Shown here piece after piece: positions 54,046-63,370 of a stretch of 64,000 bases of DNA. Position 1 is the first letter of the stretch, and each line of letters begins with the position of its first letter. Source of the DNA: Chryseobacterium shigense (lineage in GTDB: Bacteria > Bacteroidota > Bacteroidia > Flavobacteriales > Weeksellaceae); NCBI RefSeq assembly GCF_014207845.1, contig NZ_JACHLC010000001.1, positions 434,001 to 498,000 on the forward strand, given 5' to 3'. Position numbers and translations under genes: made by a program. Below the pieces are notes generated by a model that did not search any database, had not been told where the DNA came from, and saw only the letters and a program-made list of their open reading frames with translations.

Positions 54046-55353
54046 TTAATAAGCAATTTCCATTTTCACTTTCTTACCTTTCAGCTTTTCAGTGCTTAAC
54101 TTTTTTAAAACAGCAACTGTTTTATTTCTGGCAACTGCCACATAAGAAGTAGTATCCTTCACTTCAATAATGCCGATATCTTCTTTCTGCAGTTCCCCTT
54201 TTTTAATAAGATAACCTACAATATCTACCTTATTTACCTTATCTTTTTTCCCGGCACTGATGTAAATTGTCTGGAAAGGGGTTCTCTCCGGAACTTTATT
54301 GAAACCGGCTACACTTTCTTCCGGTGTGTTGCTTTTAATGAAAGGAAAGTTTTCATCTTCGGTCATAATCAGGTAGGCAAAACCTTTCGCGTTCATTCTT
54401 GCGGTACGGCCATTTCTGTGGATAAAAGCGTCTTCCTTCGGGGGAAGCTGGTAGTGAACAATAGATTCTACTTCGGGAACATCCAGGCCTCGTGAAGCAA
54501 GATCTGTGGTAATTAAGATCCTTGCAGAATCATTCCTGAATTTCAAAAGGGCACGTTCTCTCTCATCCTGTTCCATTCCTCCGTGGAAGGTTTCTCTGGC
54601 GATCCCTTTTTCTCTTAAAAGCTCGGAAATACGGTCTACAGCTTCACGGTGGTTACAGAAAATCAGTGTTCTTTTATTCCCGATCTTGCAGATTAAGTTA
54701 AATAAAGTATCCAGTTTTTCTTCTGGAATGGTCATTACTTTTCGCAATTGAATGTCCGGTTTTACTTCATTTAGTTTTAAGAAATTAATGATCTTCTCAT
54801 CTTTTAATCCTGTAAATGCTGGAATTTCATCCATTGCTGTTGCTGAGGTTAAAATTCTCTGTGAAAGACCCTTTAATGTTCCGGTGATAAATTCCATGTC
54901 TTCATGAAAACCGAGTTCCAAAGCTTTGTCGAATTCATCCAGAACCAAAGTCTGAATGGTCTTAGGATCAAAATTATTATTCCTTAAATGATAAACCACA
55001 CGTCCCGGAGTTCCGATCAGGACTGCCGGAGCTTCAATGAGATTATTGACCTCAATTTTTTTATCATGTCCGCCATAACATACAGACACTTTAAAATCTG
55101 TTCCCATTGATTTGAATACCTGCTCAATTTGCAAGGCTAATTCTCTTGCCGGAACTAAAATCAATGCCTGAATTCCTGAAACGTCCTTTTTGAGGTTTCG
55201 GAGGACAGGAAATAAGAAAGCAAGTGTTTTTCCCGAACCTGTAGGAGACAGCAAAACAACATCGGTATTATTTTCTGAGGTTTTATAAGTAGATTTCTGC
55301 ATCTGATTCATATCCTGAATCTGCAGTTTTTGATAAATTGATTCTAATTCCAT
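54046..55353 (-). CDS. DEAD-box RNA helicase, DbpA-like
   Basis: 435 residues. Helicase motifs: SPTGSGKT at 36-43 (Walker A), PARELAL, DEFD in place of DEAD (VLDEFDKALELGF), TSATAM, and HRNGRTARM. The C-terminal 75 residues resemble the DbpA RNA-binding domain (KVNKVDIVGYLIKKGEL), which in DbpA targets 23S rRNA helix 92, suggesting a role in large-subunit assembly. The N-terminus is short, with the Q motif almost at the start, and the gene's -7 box lies only four bases before the ATG. Confidence 0.93.
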   Translation of the reverse strand: MELESIYQKLQIQDMNQMQKSTYKTSENNTDVVLLSPTGSGKTLAFLFPVLRNLKKDVSGIQALILVPARELALQIEQVFKSMGTDFKVSVCYGGHDKKIEVNNLIEAPAVLIGTPGRVVYHLRNNNFDPKTIQTLVLDEFDKALELGFHEDMEFITGTLKGLSQRILTSATAMDEIPAFTGLKDEKIINFLKLNEVKPDIQLRKVMTIPEEKLDTLFNLICKIGNKRTLIFCNHREAVDRISELLREKGIARETFHGGMEQDERERALLKFRNDSARILITTDLASRGLDVPEVESIVHYQLPPKEDAFIHRNGRTARMNAKGFAYLIMTEDENFPFIKSNTPEESVAGFNKVPERTPFQTIYISAGKKDKVNKVDIVGYLIKKGELQKEDIGIIEVKDTTSYVAVARNKTVAVLKKLSTEKLKGKKVKMEIAY

Positions 55354-55357
55354 TTTG

Positions 55358-55365
55358 CAAAGGTA
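55358..55365 (-). promoter_or_regulatory. -7 box of the DEAD-box helicase gene, leaving almost no leader
   Basis: The minus strand reads TACCTTTG followed by CAAA and the ATG. If used, the mRNA would be leaderless or nearly so. Confidence 0.45.
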
Positions 55366-55378
55366 GTGAATTTAATAG

Positions 55379-55510
55379 GTTGCAGATCGTAGGTGGCAGG
55401 GATTGGGGATTAATTGGAAGCAAGGTTAAAAGTTTCAGGGTTTATCAGTATTTGTTTCAGTTCATTTAATTTTTTAATCCTTGAATTTTTCAATCTTTTA
55501 ATGAATTTAA
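55379..55510. repeat. Degenerate short-period repeat region upstream of rpsA
   Basis: 55379-55415 holds GTAGGTGGCAGGGATTGGGG-like words. 55458-55505 holds variants of TTTTTAATCCTTGAA and TTTCAATCTTTTAATG, the same family as the hairpin at 44539-44553. It fills most of the 356-bp gap between the helicase and rpsA apart from the rpsA promoter and leader. Confidence 0.55.
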
Positions 55511-55556
55511 GACTGACATTCAGTAGTTTAAGAAATAATTGAGGGAACAGAAAAGC

Positions 55557-55588
55557 TTTGTTAATTTCAAATAAAATTCCTATCTTTG
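55557..55588 (+). promoter_or_regulatory. Full promoter of rpsA
   Basis: TTTG (55557-55560), 20 bp, TATCTTTG (55581-55588): both boxes and the spacer are exactly as in the Bacteroidetes consensus. The leader is about 115 nt, the longest clear one in the window. Confidence 0.8.
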
Positions 55589-55709
55589 CACCCACTTTTG
55601 TGGCGAAAAGGTTTGAAGAGTAAATTACTTATAATTAATTACTTCCGTATTTTTTAATCCGCATTTATTCAGACCGTTAAAAAAGAAGGAATACAAATTT
55701 TATTAGAAA

Positions 55710-57500
55710 ATGTCAAAAGAGACAAATTCAGCAGAGGTTTTATTAAACCAAAACGTAGCACCAGAACAATTTGATTGGGATTCATTCGAATCAGGTCTTG
55801 ATGCAGATGCAAGAAAAGAAAAAAGCGATCTAGAAGAAATCTACAACGGATCTCTAAGCAGCCTTAACGATAACGATGTTATCATTGGTAAAGTTGTAAG
55901 ATTAACTGACAAAGAAGCTATCGTTGACATCGATTTCAAATCTGAAGGTGTTATTTCTCTTAACGAATTCCGTTACAACCCAGGATTGAAAGTTGGTGAT
56001 GATGTAGAAGTAATGGTTGACAGAAGAGAAGACAAAACTGGTCAATTACAATTATCTCACAGAAAAGCAAGAACGCTTAAAGCTTGGGATAGAGTAAACG
56101 AACTTCACGAAACTGGAGAAATCGTTAACGGTTTTGTTAAGTCTAGAACTAAAGGAGGTATGATCGTTGACGTACACGGAATCGAAGCATTCTTACCAGG
56201 TTCTCAGATTGATGTTAAGCCAATCAAAGATTACGATCAGTTCGTAGGTAAAACTATGGAATTCAAAGTTGTGAAAATCAACCCTGAGTTCAAAAACGTA
56301 GTAGTATCTCACAAAGCATTGATCGAAGCAGATATCGAAGGTCAGAAAAAAGAAATCATCGCTCAGCTTGAAAAAGGTCAGGTTCTTGAAGGTACTGTTA
56401 AGAATATTACTTCTTACGGTGTATTCATCGACTTAGGAGGTGTTGATGGATTGATCCACATTACAGACCTTTCTTGGTCTAGAGTGAACCACCCATCTGA
56501 AATCCTTGAAGACGGACAGACTGTAAAAGTTGTTATCCTTGATTTCGATGATGAGAAAACAAGAATCCAGTTAGGTATGAAGCAGCTAGAAGCTCATCCT
56601 TGGGATGCTCTTTCTGCTGACATGAAAGTTGGTGATAAAGTAAAAGGAAAAGTAGTAGTTCTTGCTGACTATGGTGCATTCGTAGAAATCGCTCCAGGTG
56701 TAGAAGGATTAATCCACGTTTCTGAAATGTCTTGGTCTACTCACTTAAGATCTGCAGGAGACTTCGTGAAGGTAGGTGATGAAGTAGAAGCTGAAGTATT
56801 AACACTAGACAGAGAAGAAAGAAAAATTTCTCTTGGTATCAAGCAGTTATCTAAAGATCCATGGGAAAACATCGAAGCTAAGTATCCGGTAGGATCTCAG
56901 CATGTAGGAACTGTAAGAAACTTCACTAACTTTGGTGTATTCGTAGAGTTGGAAGAAGGTATCGACGGATTAATCTACATCTCTGATCTTTCTTGGACTA
57001 AGAAAATCAAGCACCCGTCTGAATTCTGTGCAGTAGGTGATAAATTAAACGTTATCGTTCTTGAATTGGATATCCAGGCTAGAAGATTATCTCTAGGTCA
57101 CAAGCAGTTAACTGAAAACCCTTGGGATAAATTCGAAACTAAATATGCTGAAGGTACTATCCACGCTGGTAAAGCTGTAGAAGTTCACGATAAAGGAGCT
57201 TCTGTACAGTTTGAAGACGTTGAAGTTGAAGCTTTCTGCCCGTCAAGATTGTTAGAGAAAGAAGATGGATCTAAAATCAAGAAAGGTGAAGAGGCTGATT
57301 TCAAAGTAATTGAATTCAACAAAGAATTCAAGAGAGTAGTAGTTTCTCATACAGGAATCTTCAGAGACGAAGAGAAGAAAAACATGAAAGAAGTTTCTTC
57401 TAGAAATGTGTCTTCTTCTTCAAACAATGAAGAAAGATCAACTCTTGGAGATATCGATGCATTAGCAGAATTGAAAAGAAAAATGGAAGAAGGTAAATAA
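55710..57500 (+). CDS. rpsA: 30S ribosomal protein S1
   Basis: 596 residues with six S1/OB repeats at about 55-120, 140-205, 225-295, 312-380, 397-467 and 485-555, recognisable by GxVxxxxxxGxFVxL/I patterns (GTVKNITSYGVFIDLGG, GKVVVLADYGAFVEI). It binds mRNA and helps initiation; in Bacteroidetes, with few Shine-Dalgarno sites, S1 is probably central to start selection. The C-terminus is charged (LAELKRKMEEGK). A long leader precedes it, and S1 represses its own mRNA in other bacteria. Confidence 0.96.
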   Translation: MSKETNSAEVLLNQNVAPEQFDWDSFESGLDADARKEKSDLEEIYNGSLSSLNDNDVIIGKVVRLTDKEAIVDIDFKSEGVISLNEFRYNPGLKVGDDVEVMVDRREDKTGQLQLSHRKARTLKAWDRVNELHETGEIVNGFVKSRTKGGMIVDVHGIEAFLPGSQIDVKPIKDYDQFVGKTMEFKVVKINPEFKNVVVSHKALIEADIEGQKKEIIAQLEKGQVLEGTVKNITSYGVFIDLGGVDGLIHITDLSWSRVNHPSEILEDGQTVKVVILDFDDEKTRIQLGMKQLEAHPWDALSADMKVGDKVKGKVVVLADYGAFVEIAPGVEGLIHVSEMSWSTHLRSAGDFVKVGDEVEAEVLTLDREERKISLGIKQLSKDPWENIEAKYPVGSQHVGTVRNFTNFGVFVELEEGIDGLIYISDLSWTKKIKHPSEFCAVGDKLNVIVLELDIQARRLSLGHKQLTENPWDKFETKYAEGTIHAGKAVEVHDKGASVQFEDVEVEAFCPSRLLEKEDGSKIKKGEEADFKVIEFNKEFKRVVVSHTGIFRDEEKKNMKEVSSRNVSSSSNNEERSTLGDIDALAELKRKMEEGK

Positions 57501-57522
57501 TCCTTGAACCATTTATAATATG

Positions 57523-57549
57523 AAGCCGCTCATTTGAGCGGCTTTTTTT
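57523..57549 (+). terminator. Rho-independent terminator of rpsA
   Basis: A perfect 9-bp stem (AGCCGCTCA with TGAGCGGCT) followed by six or more T. Confidence 0.92.
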
Positions 57550-57789
57550 ATTAACTGTAATTTAAAAACTTTCCAACTAAAAACTATTCTGTGAAACAAT
57601 GGGATAAATAATTCTTTACTCTTTAAGCAGAGTTTTTTATTGTAATAGCCTGTAGTAGCTTATTTGAGGAAATGGTAAAAGTGGTATGAATGATAGATTT
57701 TGTGATAAAATATTTTATTTTTGAAATAATACCCTGAAAAATTATATTAATTGTGAATTATTTGTAAATTAGCGACTTTATTAGTAAAA

Positions 57790-60393
57790 ATGAAGAAAAT
57801 AACTCTACCTCTTTTATTTGCTGCATTCGCAGTATTTCCTTCTACTTTATTTTCACAAGATAATGAGAAGCTAGTTAAAGATTATATTTCTCAAAATAAG
57901 ATTAGAGAATATAAAAAGAACGATCTTACCAACTTTACCATTGACAATATTGATAATTCCACATCAATGAATGGACAGGTTGTAAAGTTCCAGCAGATGT
58001 ATAATGGTTTGCCATTATATAGTTCAGTAGGAACAGCACTTGTAAAAGATAATAAAATAGTTTATTACACGGATAACTTTGTGAAAGATTATTCTGTATC
58101 AGCTCCAAAAATTGCAACTGTTACTAAATTTAATGCACTTCAATCCATTGCAAAAGATTTAAGAAAAGATGAAATTTCAAATCTGCCTATTATAGGCTTT
58201 TCTGAATCTGAGCCTGTATCCGGAGCAGCTAAACAAAGGTTAGTGTATGTCGAGGATAAAGGAGATCTTAAACTTGCTTATGAATACTCTTTAAGAGAGC
58301 CGAAGTCTGCAAGCTATTGGAATATCCTGGTAAATGCTTCAACAGGGGAGATTATCAGTAAACTTGATTTAAATTTATCATGTAATTTTGAGCATGGTGC
58401 TTATTCCCATGATGACCATGAAAGCTTTGCTAAGAATAATCTTATAGGCCCTGTAAATACTTCAAATGCTGCTACTGCTTTTTTAGCACCTGATAATGCT
58501 TCATATAATGTATTCCCTTTCCCTATAGAAGCTCCTACATTCGGAGGAAGGTCTCTTATTTCAAATCCTTGGATGTTGACGTCTTCACCGGAAGGATGGC
58601 ATTCTGACGGAACAACCCATTATACTTCAACAAGGGGTAATAATGTTCATGCATATGAAGATACAGGAGGTATTAATAGTGGTGTATCAGCAGAAGGAGG
58701 AGCGTCCAGAAGTTTTGATTTCCCTTTTAATATTCATTCCGATCCCGGTAGCAATCAAAATGCTTCCATTACCAATTTATTTTATGTAAATAACAGAGTA
58801 CACGATATATTTTATAAATTTGGATTTACAGAATCGGCAAGAAACTTCCAACAGAATAATTTTGCAAACGGAGGTGTTGGAAATGATTATGTAAAGGCTG
58901 AAGCACAAGATGGAGGTGGCAGCAACAATGCAAACTTTGCAACTCCTTCAGACGGAAACAGGCCTACCATGCAGATGTATTTATGGTCCGCAGTAAATCA
59001 ATTATTCTATTATAATGCTCCAAGTGCAGCTACCAGCCGAAATCCAACAGTTGGAACTGCTCAGTTTGGTCCTGCATTAGATGCTACGGGAGTTACAGGT
59101 AACGTTCAGCTTGCTTCAGTAATTGATGGCTGTACAGCACTTCCTGCAGGATCTCTTACCGGAAAAATCGGATTAATGGAAAGAGGTGGTACAAACTGCC
59201 CTTTCACATTAAAAGTAAAGAATGCACAGGATGCAGGTGCTATAGGTGCTATTATTTATAATCATACAGCGGCTACAAACTTCCCTTCACAAATGTCAGG
59301 GACAGATGCTACAATTACTATCCCGTCAGTGATTATCCTTAATCCTGAAGGAGAATATATTAAAAGCCAGCTTGCAGCAAGCACAACAGTTAATGTAACT
59401 TTAAAAGATGATCCTGCTACAAGTATAACTCCAGACGGAAGTTTCGATAATGGGATCATAACCCACGAATACGGACATGGAATTTCTAACAGATTAACAG
59501 GAAACGGCTATACTTGTTTAAGTTCAAGTTCAAGTAAAGAACAGATGGGAGAAGGATGGTCAGATTTCTTCGCTCTTATGGTAACCAACAGACCTGGTGA
59601 TAATGCATCAGTTCCTAGAGGAATGGCTACTTACGCTGCGGGGCAAACTCCGTCAGGTGGAGGAATCAGACCGGCAAAGTATTCTCCTGATTTTACGATT
59701 AATGACTATACTTATGGAGATACAAACGGTATGGAATATACGAACCAAAGTGGAAATATCGTACCTGATGTTCATTCAATTGGTTTTGTATGGGCTACCA
59801 TGTTATGGGATCTGCATTGGAAATACGTTGAAAGATATGGATACTCTTCTGATGTAACAGCCAATACAACAAACGGAAGTTCCAGAGTACTTCAATTGGT
59901 AACTAATGCCTTGAAACTGCAAGCATGTAACCCTACTTTTATTGATGGAAGAGATGCTATCCTTCAGGCTGAACTTGCATTAACAGGAGGACAGGATAAA
60001 TGTATGATCTGGAGGGTATTTGCCAAGAGAGGTCTGGGAACTGGGGCTTCAGCCGGAGCTAAACTTAATATCAACGACCAGACTGAAAGTTTTACTCTTC
60101 CTGAAGGCTGTTCTGCACTTTCAACAGAAGACGTACAGATTGCCAAGAACAAGATTTCTATCTATCCAAATCCTGCGAAAAATGAGTTTTATATCAACTT
60201 CCCAAGCAGTACTATTGGAAAAGTAAGTCTGGAAATTTATGATATGTCCGGAAAACTGGTTTCTTCGGAAGACAAAATTTCACCGGAAGCTAAAAAAGCA
60301 GTTTCTACAAGTAACCTGGTAAACGGAACCTATATGGTAAAAGTTAAAGGTCTTGGTATTGATGCTACTTCCAAAGTAATTGTTAAAAAATAA
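57790..60393 (+). CDS. Secreted M36 (fungalysin) metallopeptidase with PA domain and T9SS type A sorting domain
   Basis: An extracellular zinc endopeptidase of 867 residues. Signal peptide ending LFSQ; FTP pro-domain (about 25-190); M36 catalytic domain with HEYGHGISNRL giving His559, Glu560 and His563, and the third ligand likely in GEGWSDFFALM. A protease-associated (PA) domain (about 415-545, IGLMERGGTNCPFTLKVKNA) is inserted before the zinc motif. The C-terminus is a type A sorting domain (IYPNPAKNEFYINFP, ending SKVIVKK). Such proteases degrade host or environmental protein. Monocistronic with a strong terminator. Confidence 0.94.
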   Translation: MKKITLPLLFAAFAVFPSTLFSQDNEKLVKDYISQNKIREYKKNDLTNFTIDNIDNSTSMNGQVVKFQQMYNGLPLYSSVGTALVKDNKIVYYTDNFVKDYSVSAPKIATVTKFNALQSIAKDLRKDEISNLPIIGFSESEPVSGAAKQRLVYVEDKGDLKLAYEYSLREPKSASYWNILVNASTGEIISKLDLNLSCNFEHGAYSHDDHESFAKNNLIGPVNTSNAATAFLAPDNASYNVFPFPIEAPTFGGRSLISNPWMLTSSPEGWHSDGTTHYTSTRGNNVHAYEDTGGINSGVSAEGGASRSFDFPFNIHSDPGSNQNASITNLFYVNNRVHDIFYKFGFTESARNFQQNNFANGGVGNDYVKAEAQDGGGSNNANFATPSDGNRPTMQMYLWSAVNQLFYYNAPSAATSRNPTVGTAQFGPALDATGVTGNVQLASVIDGCTALPAGSLTGKIGLMERGGTNCPFTLKVKNAQDAGAIGAIIYNHTAATNFPSQMSGTDATITIPSVIILNPEGEYIKSQLAASTTVNVTLKDDPATSITPDGSFDNGIITHEYGHGISNRLTGNGYTCLSSSSSKEQMGEGWSDFFALMVTNRPGDNASVPRGMATYAAGQTPSGGGIRPAKYSPDFTINDYTYGDTNGMEYTNQSGNIVPDVHSIGFVWATMLWDLHWKYVERYGYSSDVTANTTNGSSRVLQLVTNALKLQACNPTFIDGRDAILQAELALTGGQDKCMIWRVFAKRGLGTGASAGAKLNINDQTESFTLPEGCSALSTEDVQIAKNKISIYPNPAKNEFYINFPSSTIGKVSLEIYDMSGKLVSSEDKISPEAKKAVSTSNLVNGTYMVKVKGLGIDATSKVIVKK

Positions 60394-60418
60394 TAATTTA
60401 CATAATCTCTATCTGAGA

Positions 60419-60452
60419 GTCGCCGCAAGCAAAGCTTGCGGCGATTTTATTT
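60419..60452 (+). terminator. Rho-independent terminator of the M36 peptidase gene
   Basis: A very stable perfect stem (TCGCCGCAAGC with GCTTGCGGCGA, loop AAA) followed by a T-rich tail. Confidence 0.9.
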
Positions 60453-60494
60453 ATCTATCATACCAATGTCCCGGATATTTAAATTATTATGTTG

Positions 60495-60502
60495 TAACTT
60501 TG
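60495..60502 (+). promoter_or_regulatory. -7 box of the DMT transporter gene
   Basis: TAACTTTG matches TAnnTTTG, 18 bases before ATG 60521. It confirms that the longer frame starting at 60380 is not the translated start. Confidence 0.55.
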
Positions 60503-60520
60503 CAGGCTGTTAAAAAAATT

Positions 60521-61501
60521 ATGAAGAAGAAAAATATACTCAAAGGAGTTTTATTCGTAGGGATTGGGGCCAGTATATACGGAATGCTGGCTACATTTGT
60601 AAAAATGGCTTATCATGATGGTTTTACCACATCTGAAGTTACCACTTCGCAATTTCTGTTAGGGATTGTAGGACTTTTGATCTTGAATTTCATCCAGACC
60701 ATTACATCGAAACAAAAACTTTCATCTCCAAGTTCTAAAGAGGTGAAAATGTTATTGCTTGCAGGAACATCTTTAGGCTGTACCAGTCTGTTCTATTATA
60801 TTGCTGTTCAGTACATTAATGTTTCCATAGCGATTGTGCTTCTGATGCAGTCGGTTTGGTTCAGTGTTGTAGTGGAAAGTATAATTACAAAAAAATTACC
60901 CAATGCCCGGAAAATTACTTCTGTAATTATTGTACTGGTGGGTACTGTATTGGCTACAAACCTTATTAATATGGATATTGAGCTTGATTGGCATGGGATC
61001 TTCTGGGGTTTAATGGCCGCTGCATCCTATACGATGACTATGTTTACGTCCAATACATTGGCTACTCATCTTCCTGTGTTCAGGAAAAGTATCATTATGC
61101 TTTGCGGAGGTGCGGTTGTAGTATTCGGATTTTTATTTTTTGCACAGATAGGTCCTATGTATTCTGATGGATTAAAGTCTTTATATCTGAATTTTACGGA
61201 AAATACAGAGCATATTCATTCATTCAATTATTCAATATTCTGGACATATGGATTTGTTCTTGCTTTATTTGGAACCATTGTTCCGCCTATTTTGTTTAAT
61301 ATAGGTTTTCCGAATGCAGGACTTGGATTGGGAAGCATTGTTTCATCATTGGAACTTCCGGTTTCGGTAACTATGGCCTTTGTTTTACTGGGTGAAAAAG
61401 TTTTCTTCATACAGTGGATAGGTATCATCCTGATCCTTTTTGCTATCGTACTGATGAATTTACCTTCCAGAAGCGAAGTGAAGTCCGTGGAGTTTTCGTA
61501 A
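60521..61501 (+). CDS. EamA/DMT superfamily transporter
   Basis: 326 residues with ten predicted membrane helices in two EamA repeats (GASIYGMLATFVKMAYHDG; FWGLMAAASYTMTMFTSN), typical of drug/metabolite exporters of the inner membrane. Substrate unknown. ATG 60521 is chosen because the first EamA helix follows directly and the promoter box lies just upstream; the open frame extends back to 60380, overlapping the M36 gene and its terminator. Confidence 0.92.
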   Translation: MKKKNILKGVLFVGIGASIYGMLATFVKMAYHDGFTTSEVTTSQFLLGIVGLLILNFIQTITSKQKLSSPSSKEVKMLLLAGTSLGCTSLFYYIAVQYINVSIAIVLLMQSVWFSVVVESIITKKLPNARKITSVIIVLVGTVLATNLINMDIELDWHGIFWGLMAAASYTMTMFTSNTLATHLPVFRKSIIMLCGGAVVVFGFLFFAQIGPMYSDGLKSLYLNFTENTEHIHSFNYSIFWTYGFVLALFGTIVPPILFNIGFPNAGLGLGSIVSSLELPVSVTMAFVLLGEKVFFIQWIGIILILFAIVLMNLPSRSEVKSVEFS

Positions 61502-61531
61502 TAAATGAAATTAAATTAAAAATAATATCAA

Positions 61532-61561
61532 GAAACCGTTCCTTTTGGAGCGGTTTTTTTA
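61532..61561 (+). terminator. Rho-independent terminator of the DMT transporter gene
   Basis: AAACCGTTCC pairs with GGAGCGGTTT (one G-U pair), followed by seven T. Confidence 0.85.
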
Positions 61562-61587
61562 ATTTTATTAGATCAAATAAAGTTTCT

Positions 61588-62583
61588 ATGAAATATTTCA
61601 GAAAGGCAGCGGCAATGATCATGCTTTCCGCAATACCAACTTTCCTGTTTTCGCAGATAAAACCCCTGGATGCAGAGCTGTCTGAATATAAATATCCTTT
61701 TGAAGTTCATTATATCAACCTTAAATCTCAGAATAATGAGCTTAAAATGGCCTATATGGATGTCCAGCCCAAAAAGGCAAACGGAAAAACGATCATGCTT
61801 CTCCATGGAAAGAATTTTAACGGAGCATATTGGGAAAAGACCGCCAAAGACCTTTCAGATAAAGGATTCAGAGTGATTATTCCGGATCAGATCGGGTTTG
61901 GAAAATCTTCAAAACCTCAGAGTTACCAGTTTTCCTTCTCACAACTGGCTCAAAATACAAAAGCCATACTGGATAAACTTGAAATTGATAAAATAATAGT
62001 GCTGGGACACTCTATGGGTGGGATGGTAGCAACAAGATTCACCCTTCTTTATCCTGAAAAAGTTCAGAAACTGATCCTTGAAAATCCTATAGGACTGGAA
62101 GATTATAAAACATTTGCGGCCTACCAAACTATTGATGAAGCTTATCAATCAGAGCTGAAAAATACTGCTGAAACCTATAAGGCTTATCAGCTAAAATTCT
62201 ACTACGACAATAAATGGAAAGAAGAATATCAGCCATGGCTGGACCTTATTGCAGGCTGGACACTGCATAAAGATTATCCGAAGGTGGCGTGGAATGCTGC
62301 ACTGACTTCTGATATGATTTATAACCAACCTGTCTGTTATGAGTTCAAAAATATCAGAACACCTGCACTTCTTATTATTGGAACAAGAGACAGAACAGCA
62401 ATAGGAAAGGATAGGGCGCCTAAAGATCTTCAGCCTAAAATGGGTCAGTACCAGGAGCTAGGTAAAAAGACACAACAGGAAATTCCTGGTTCAAAGCTGG
62501 TGGAGCTTGAAAATGTAGGGCATCTTCCGCATATAGAAGTCTATCCGGAATTTTTCAATGCTTTGTATGATTTTATTAAGTAG
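61588..62583 (+). CDS. Exported alpha/beta hydrolase
   Basis: 331 residues. Signal peptide (ending TFLFSQ) and an alpha/beta-hydrolase fold: oxyanion region LLHGKNFNG, nucleophile Ser142 in GHSMGG, acid in GTRDRTAIG and His in NVGHLPHIE. It lacks a T9SS sorting domain, so it is probably periplasmic. Substrate unknown; esterase or lactonase activity is likely. ATG 61588 is chosen because the signal peptide begins there; the open frame extends back to 61414 across the terminator of the previous gene. Confidence 0.92.
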   Translation: MKYFRKAAAMIMLSAIPTFLFSQIKPLDAELSEYKYPFEVHYINLKSQNNELKMAYMDVQPKKANGKTIMLLHGKNFNGAYWEKTAKDLSDKGFRVIIPDQIGFGKSSKPQSYQFSFSQLAQNTKAILDKLEIDKIIVLGHSMGGMVATRFTLLYPEKVQKLILENPIGLEDYKTFAAYQTIDEAYQSELKNTAETYKAYQLKFYYDNKWKEEYQPWLDLIAGWTLHKDYPKVAWNAALTSDMIYNQPVCYEFKNIRTPALLIIGTRDRTAIGKDRAPKDLQPKMGQYQELGKKTQQEIPGSKLVELENVGHLPHIEVYPEFFNALYDFIK

Positions 62584-62756
62584 GACTGGGATGATATTTA
62601 CATAATAATATAGGAGCAGAAATATGTAATAGATAACCATCCGCTTAATCGAATTAATTTTAATTGATTCTTCCTTGGCCCCCTTAAAATAATATAATTA
62701 AAACTTTGCGTTTAAGAAATACTACAGAGAAATTAATACATCAGATTATATGCAAA

Positions 62757-62793
62757 ATAAAAAGAGACTATCTGAATTAGATAGCCTCTTTTT
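62757..62793 (-). terminator. Rho-independent terminator of rplS
   Basis: AAAAGAG..CTATCT pairs with AGATAG..CTCTTTT across a five-base loop; the minus strand ends in five T. Confidence 0.85.
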
Positions 62794-62812
62794 GTATGTA
62801 TTGTTGTCTGAA

Positions 62813-63169
62813 TTACTTTTTCTTGTAAGCAGCGTCTTTGATTCTAGCTTTTTTACCTCTAAGGTCTCTGAAGTAATAAATTCTAGATCTTCTAACTCTA
62901 CCTCTTCTGTCAACTTCAATTTTCTGAAGTGCAGGCATGTTGATAGGGAATACTCTTTCTACACCTACATCACCACTCATTTTTCTGATAGTAAATGTTT
63001 TTGTAGCTCCGGTACCTCTTAATTGGATAACTGTACCTTTGAAGAACTGAGTTCTTGTTTTTTGTCCTTCTTTAATTTCGTAATACACAGTAATTGTGTC
63101 TCCTGCTTTGAATTCAGGGAAATCTTTTTTAGTAATGTACTGGTCTTGTACGTACTTTAATAAATCCAT
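62813..63169 (-). CDS. rplS: 50S ribosomal protein L19
   Basis: 118 residues. Located at the interface of the ribosomal subunits. Conserved FKAGDTITVYYEIKEGQKTRTQ, FKGTVIQLRG, TFTIRKMSGDVGVERVFPIN and RRGRVRRSRIYYFRDLRGKKARI. Monocistronic with a full promoter and a strong terminator. Confidence 0.97.
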   Translation of the reverse strand: MDLLKYVQDQYITKKDFPEFKAGDTITVYYEIKEGQKTRTQFFKGTVIQLRGTGATKTFTIRKMSGDVGVERVFPINMPALQKIEVDRRGRVRRSRIYYFRDLRGKKARIKDAAYKKK

Positions 63170-63238
63170 TATTAATAAAATAAAATGTTAAAGCTAAGCA
63201 ACTTACACGTTCTTCGTCAGAGGTTGAATAACAGGTCG

Positions 63239-63271
63239 CAAAGATACAAAATAGTTTTTGATTCTACCAAA
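63239..63271 (-). promoter_or_regulatory. Full promoter of rplS
   Basis: On the minus strand: TTTG (63268-63271), 21 bp, TATCTTTG (63239-63246), the same -7 box as rpsA. The leader is about 65 nt. Confidence 0.8.
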
Positions 63272-63370
63272 TATTTAATGTGCTAAAAACTATAATTTTT
63301 TCGCGCTGTATCTGCCTGAAAATTAACAGTTCTTTTAAATTCCCATCAGGCACAGTTTATATAGGAAATC

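Noticed and set aside
60380..60520. N-terminal extension of the DMT transporter overlapping the M36 gene
   Set aside because: It crosses a strong terminator and the transporter's own promoter box; the first membrane helix follows ATG 60521.
61414..61587. N-terminal extension of the alpha/beta hydrolase
   Set aside because: It crosses the terminator of the upstream gene, and a clear signal peptide starts at 61588.
62750..63022. 90-codon plus-strand frame opposite rplS
   Set aside because: Antisense to the highly conserved L19 gene and starting inside its terminator; Ser/Phe-rich shadow.
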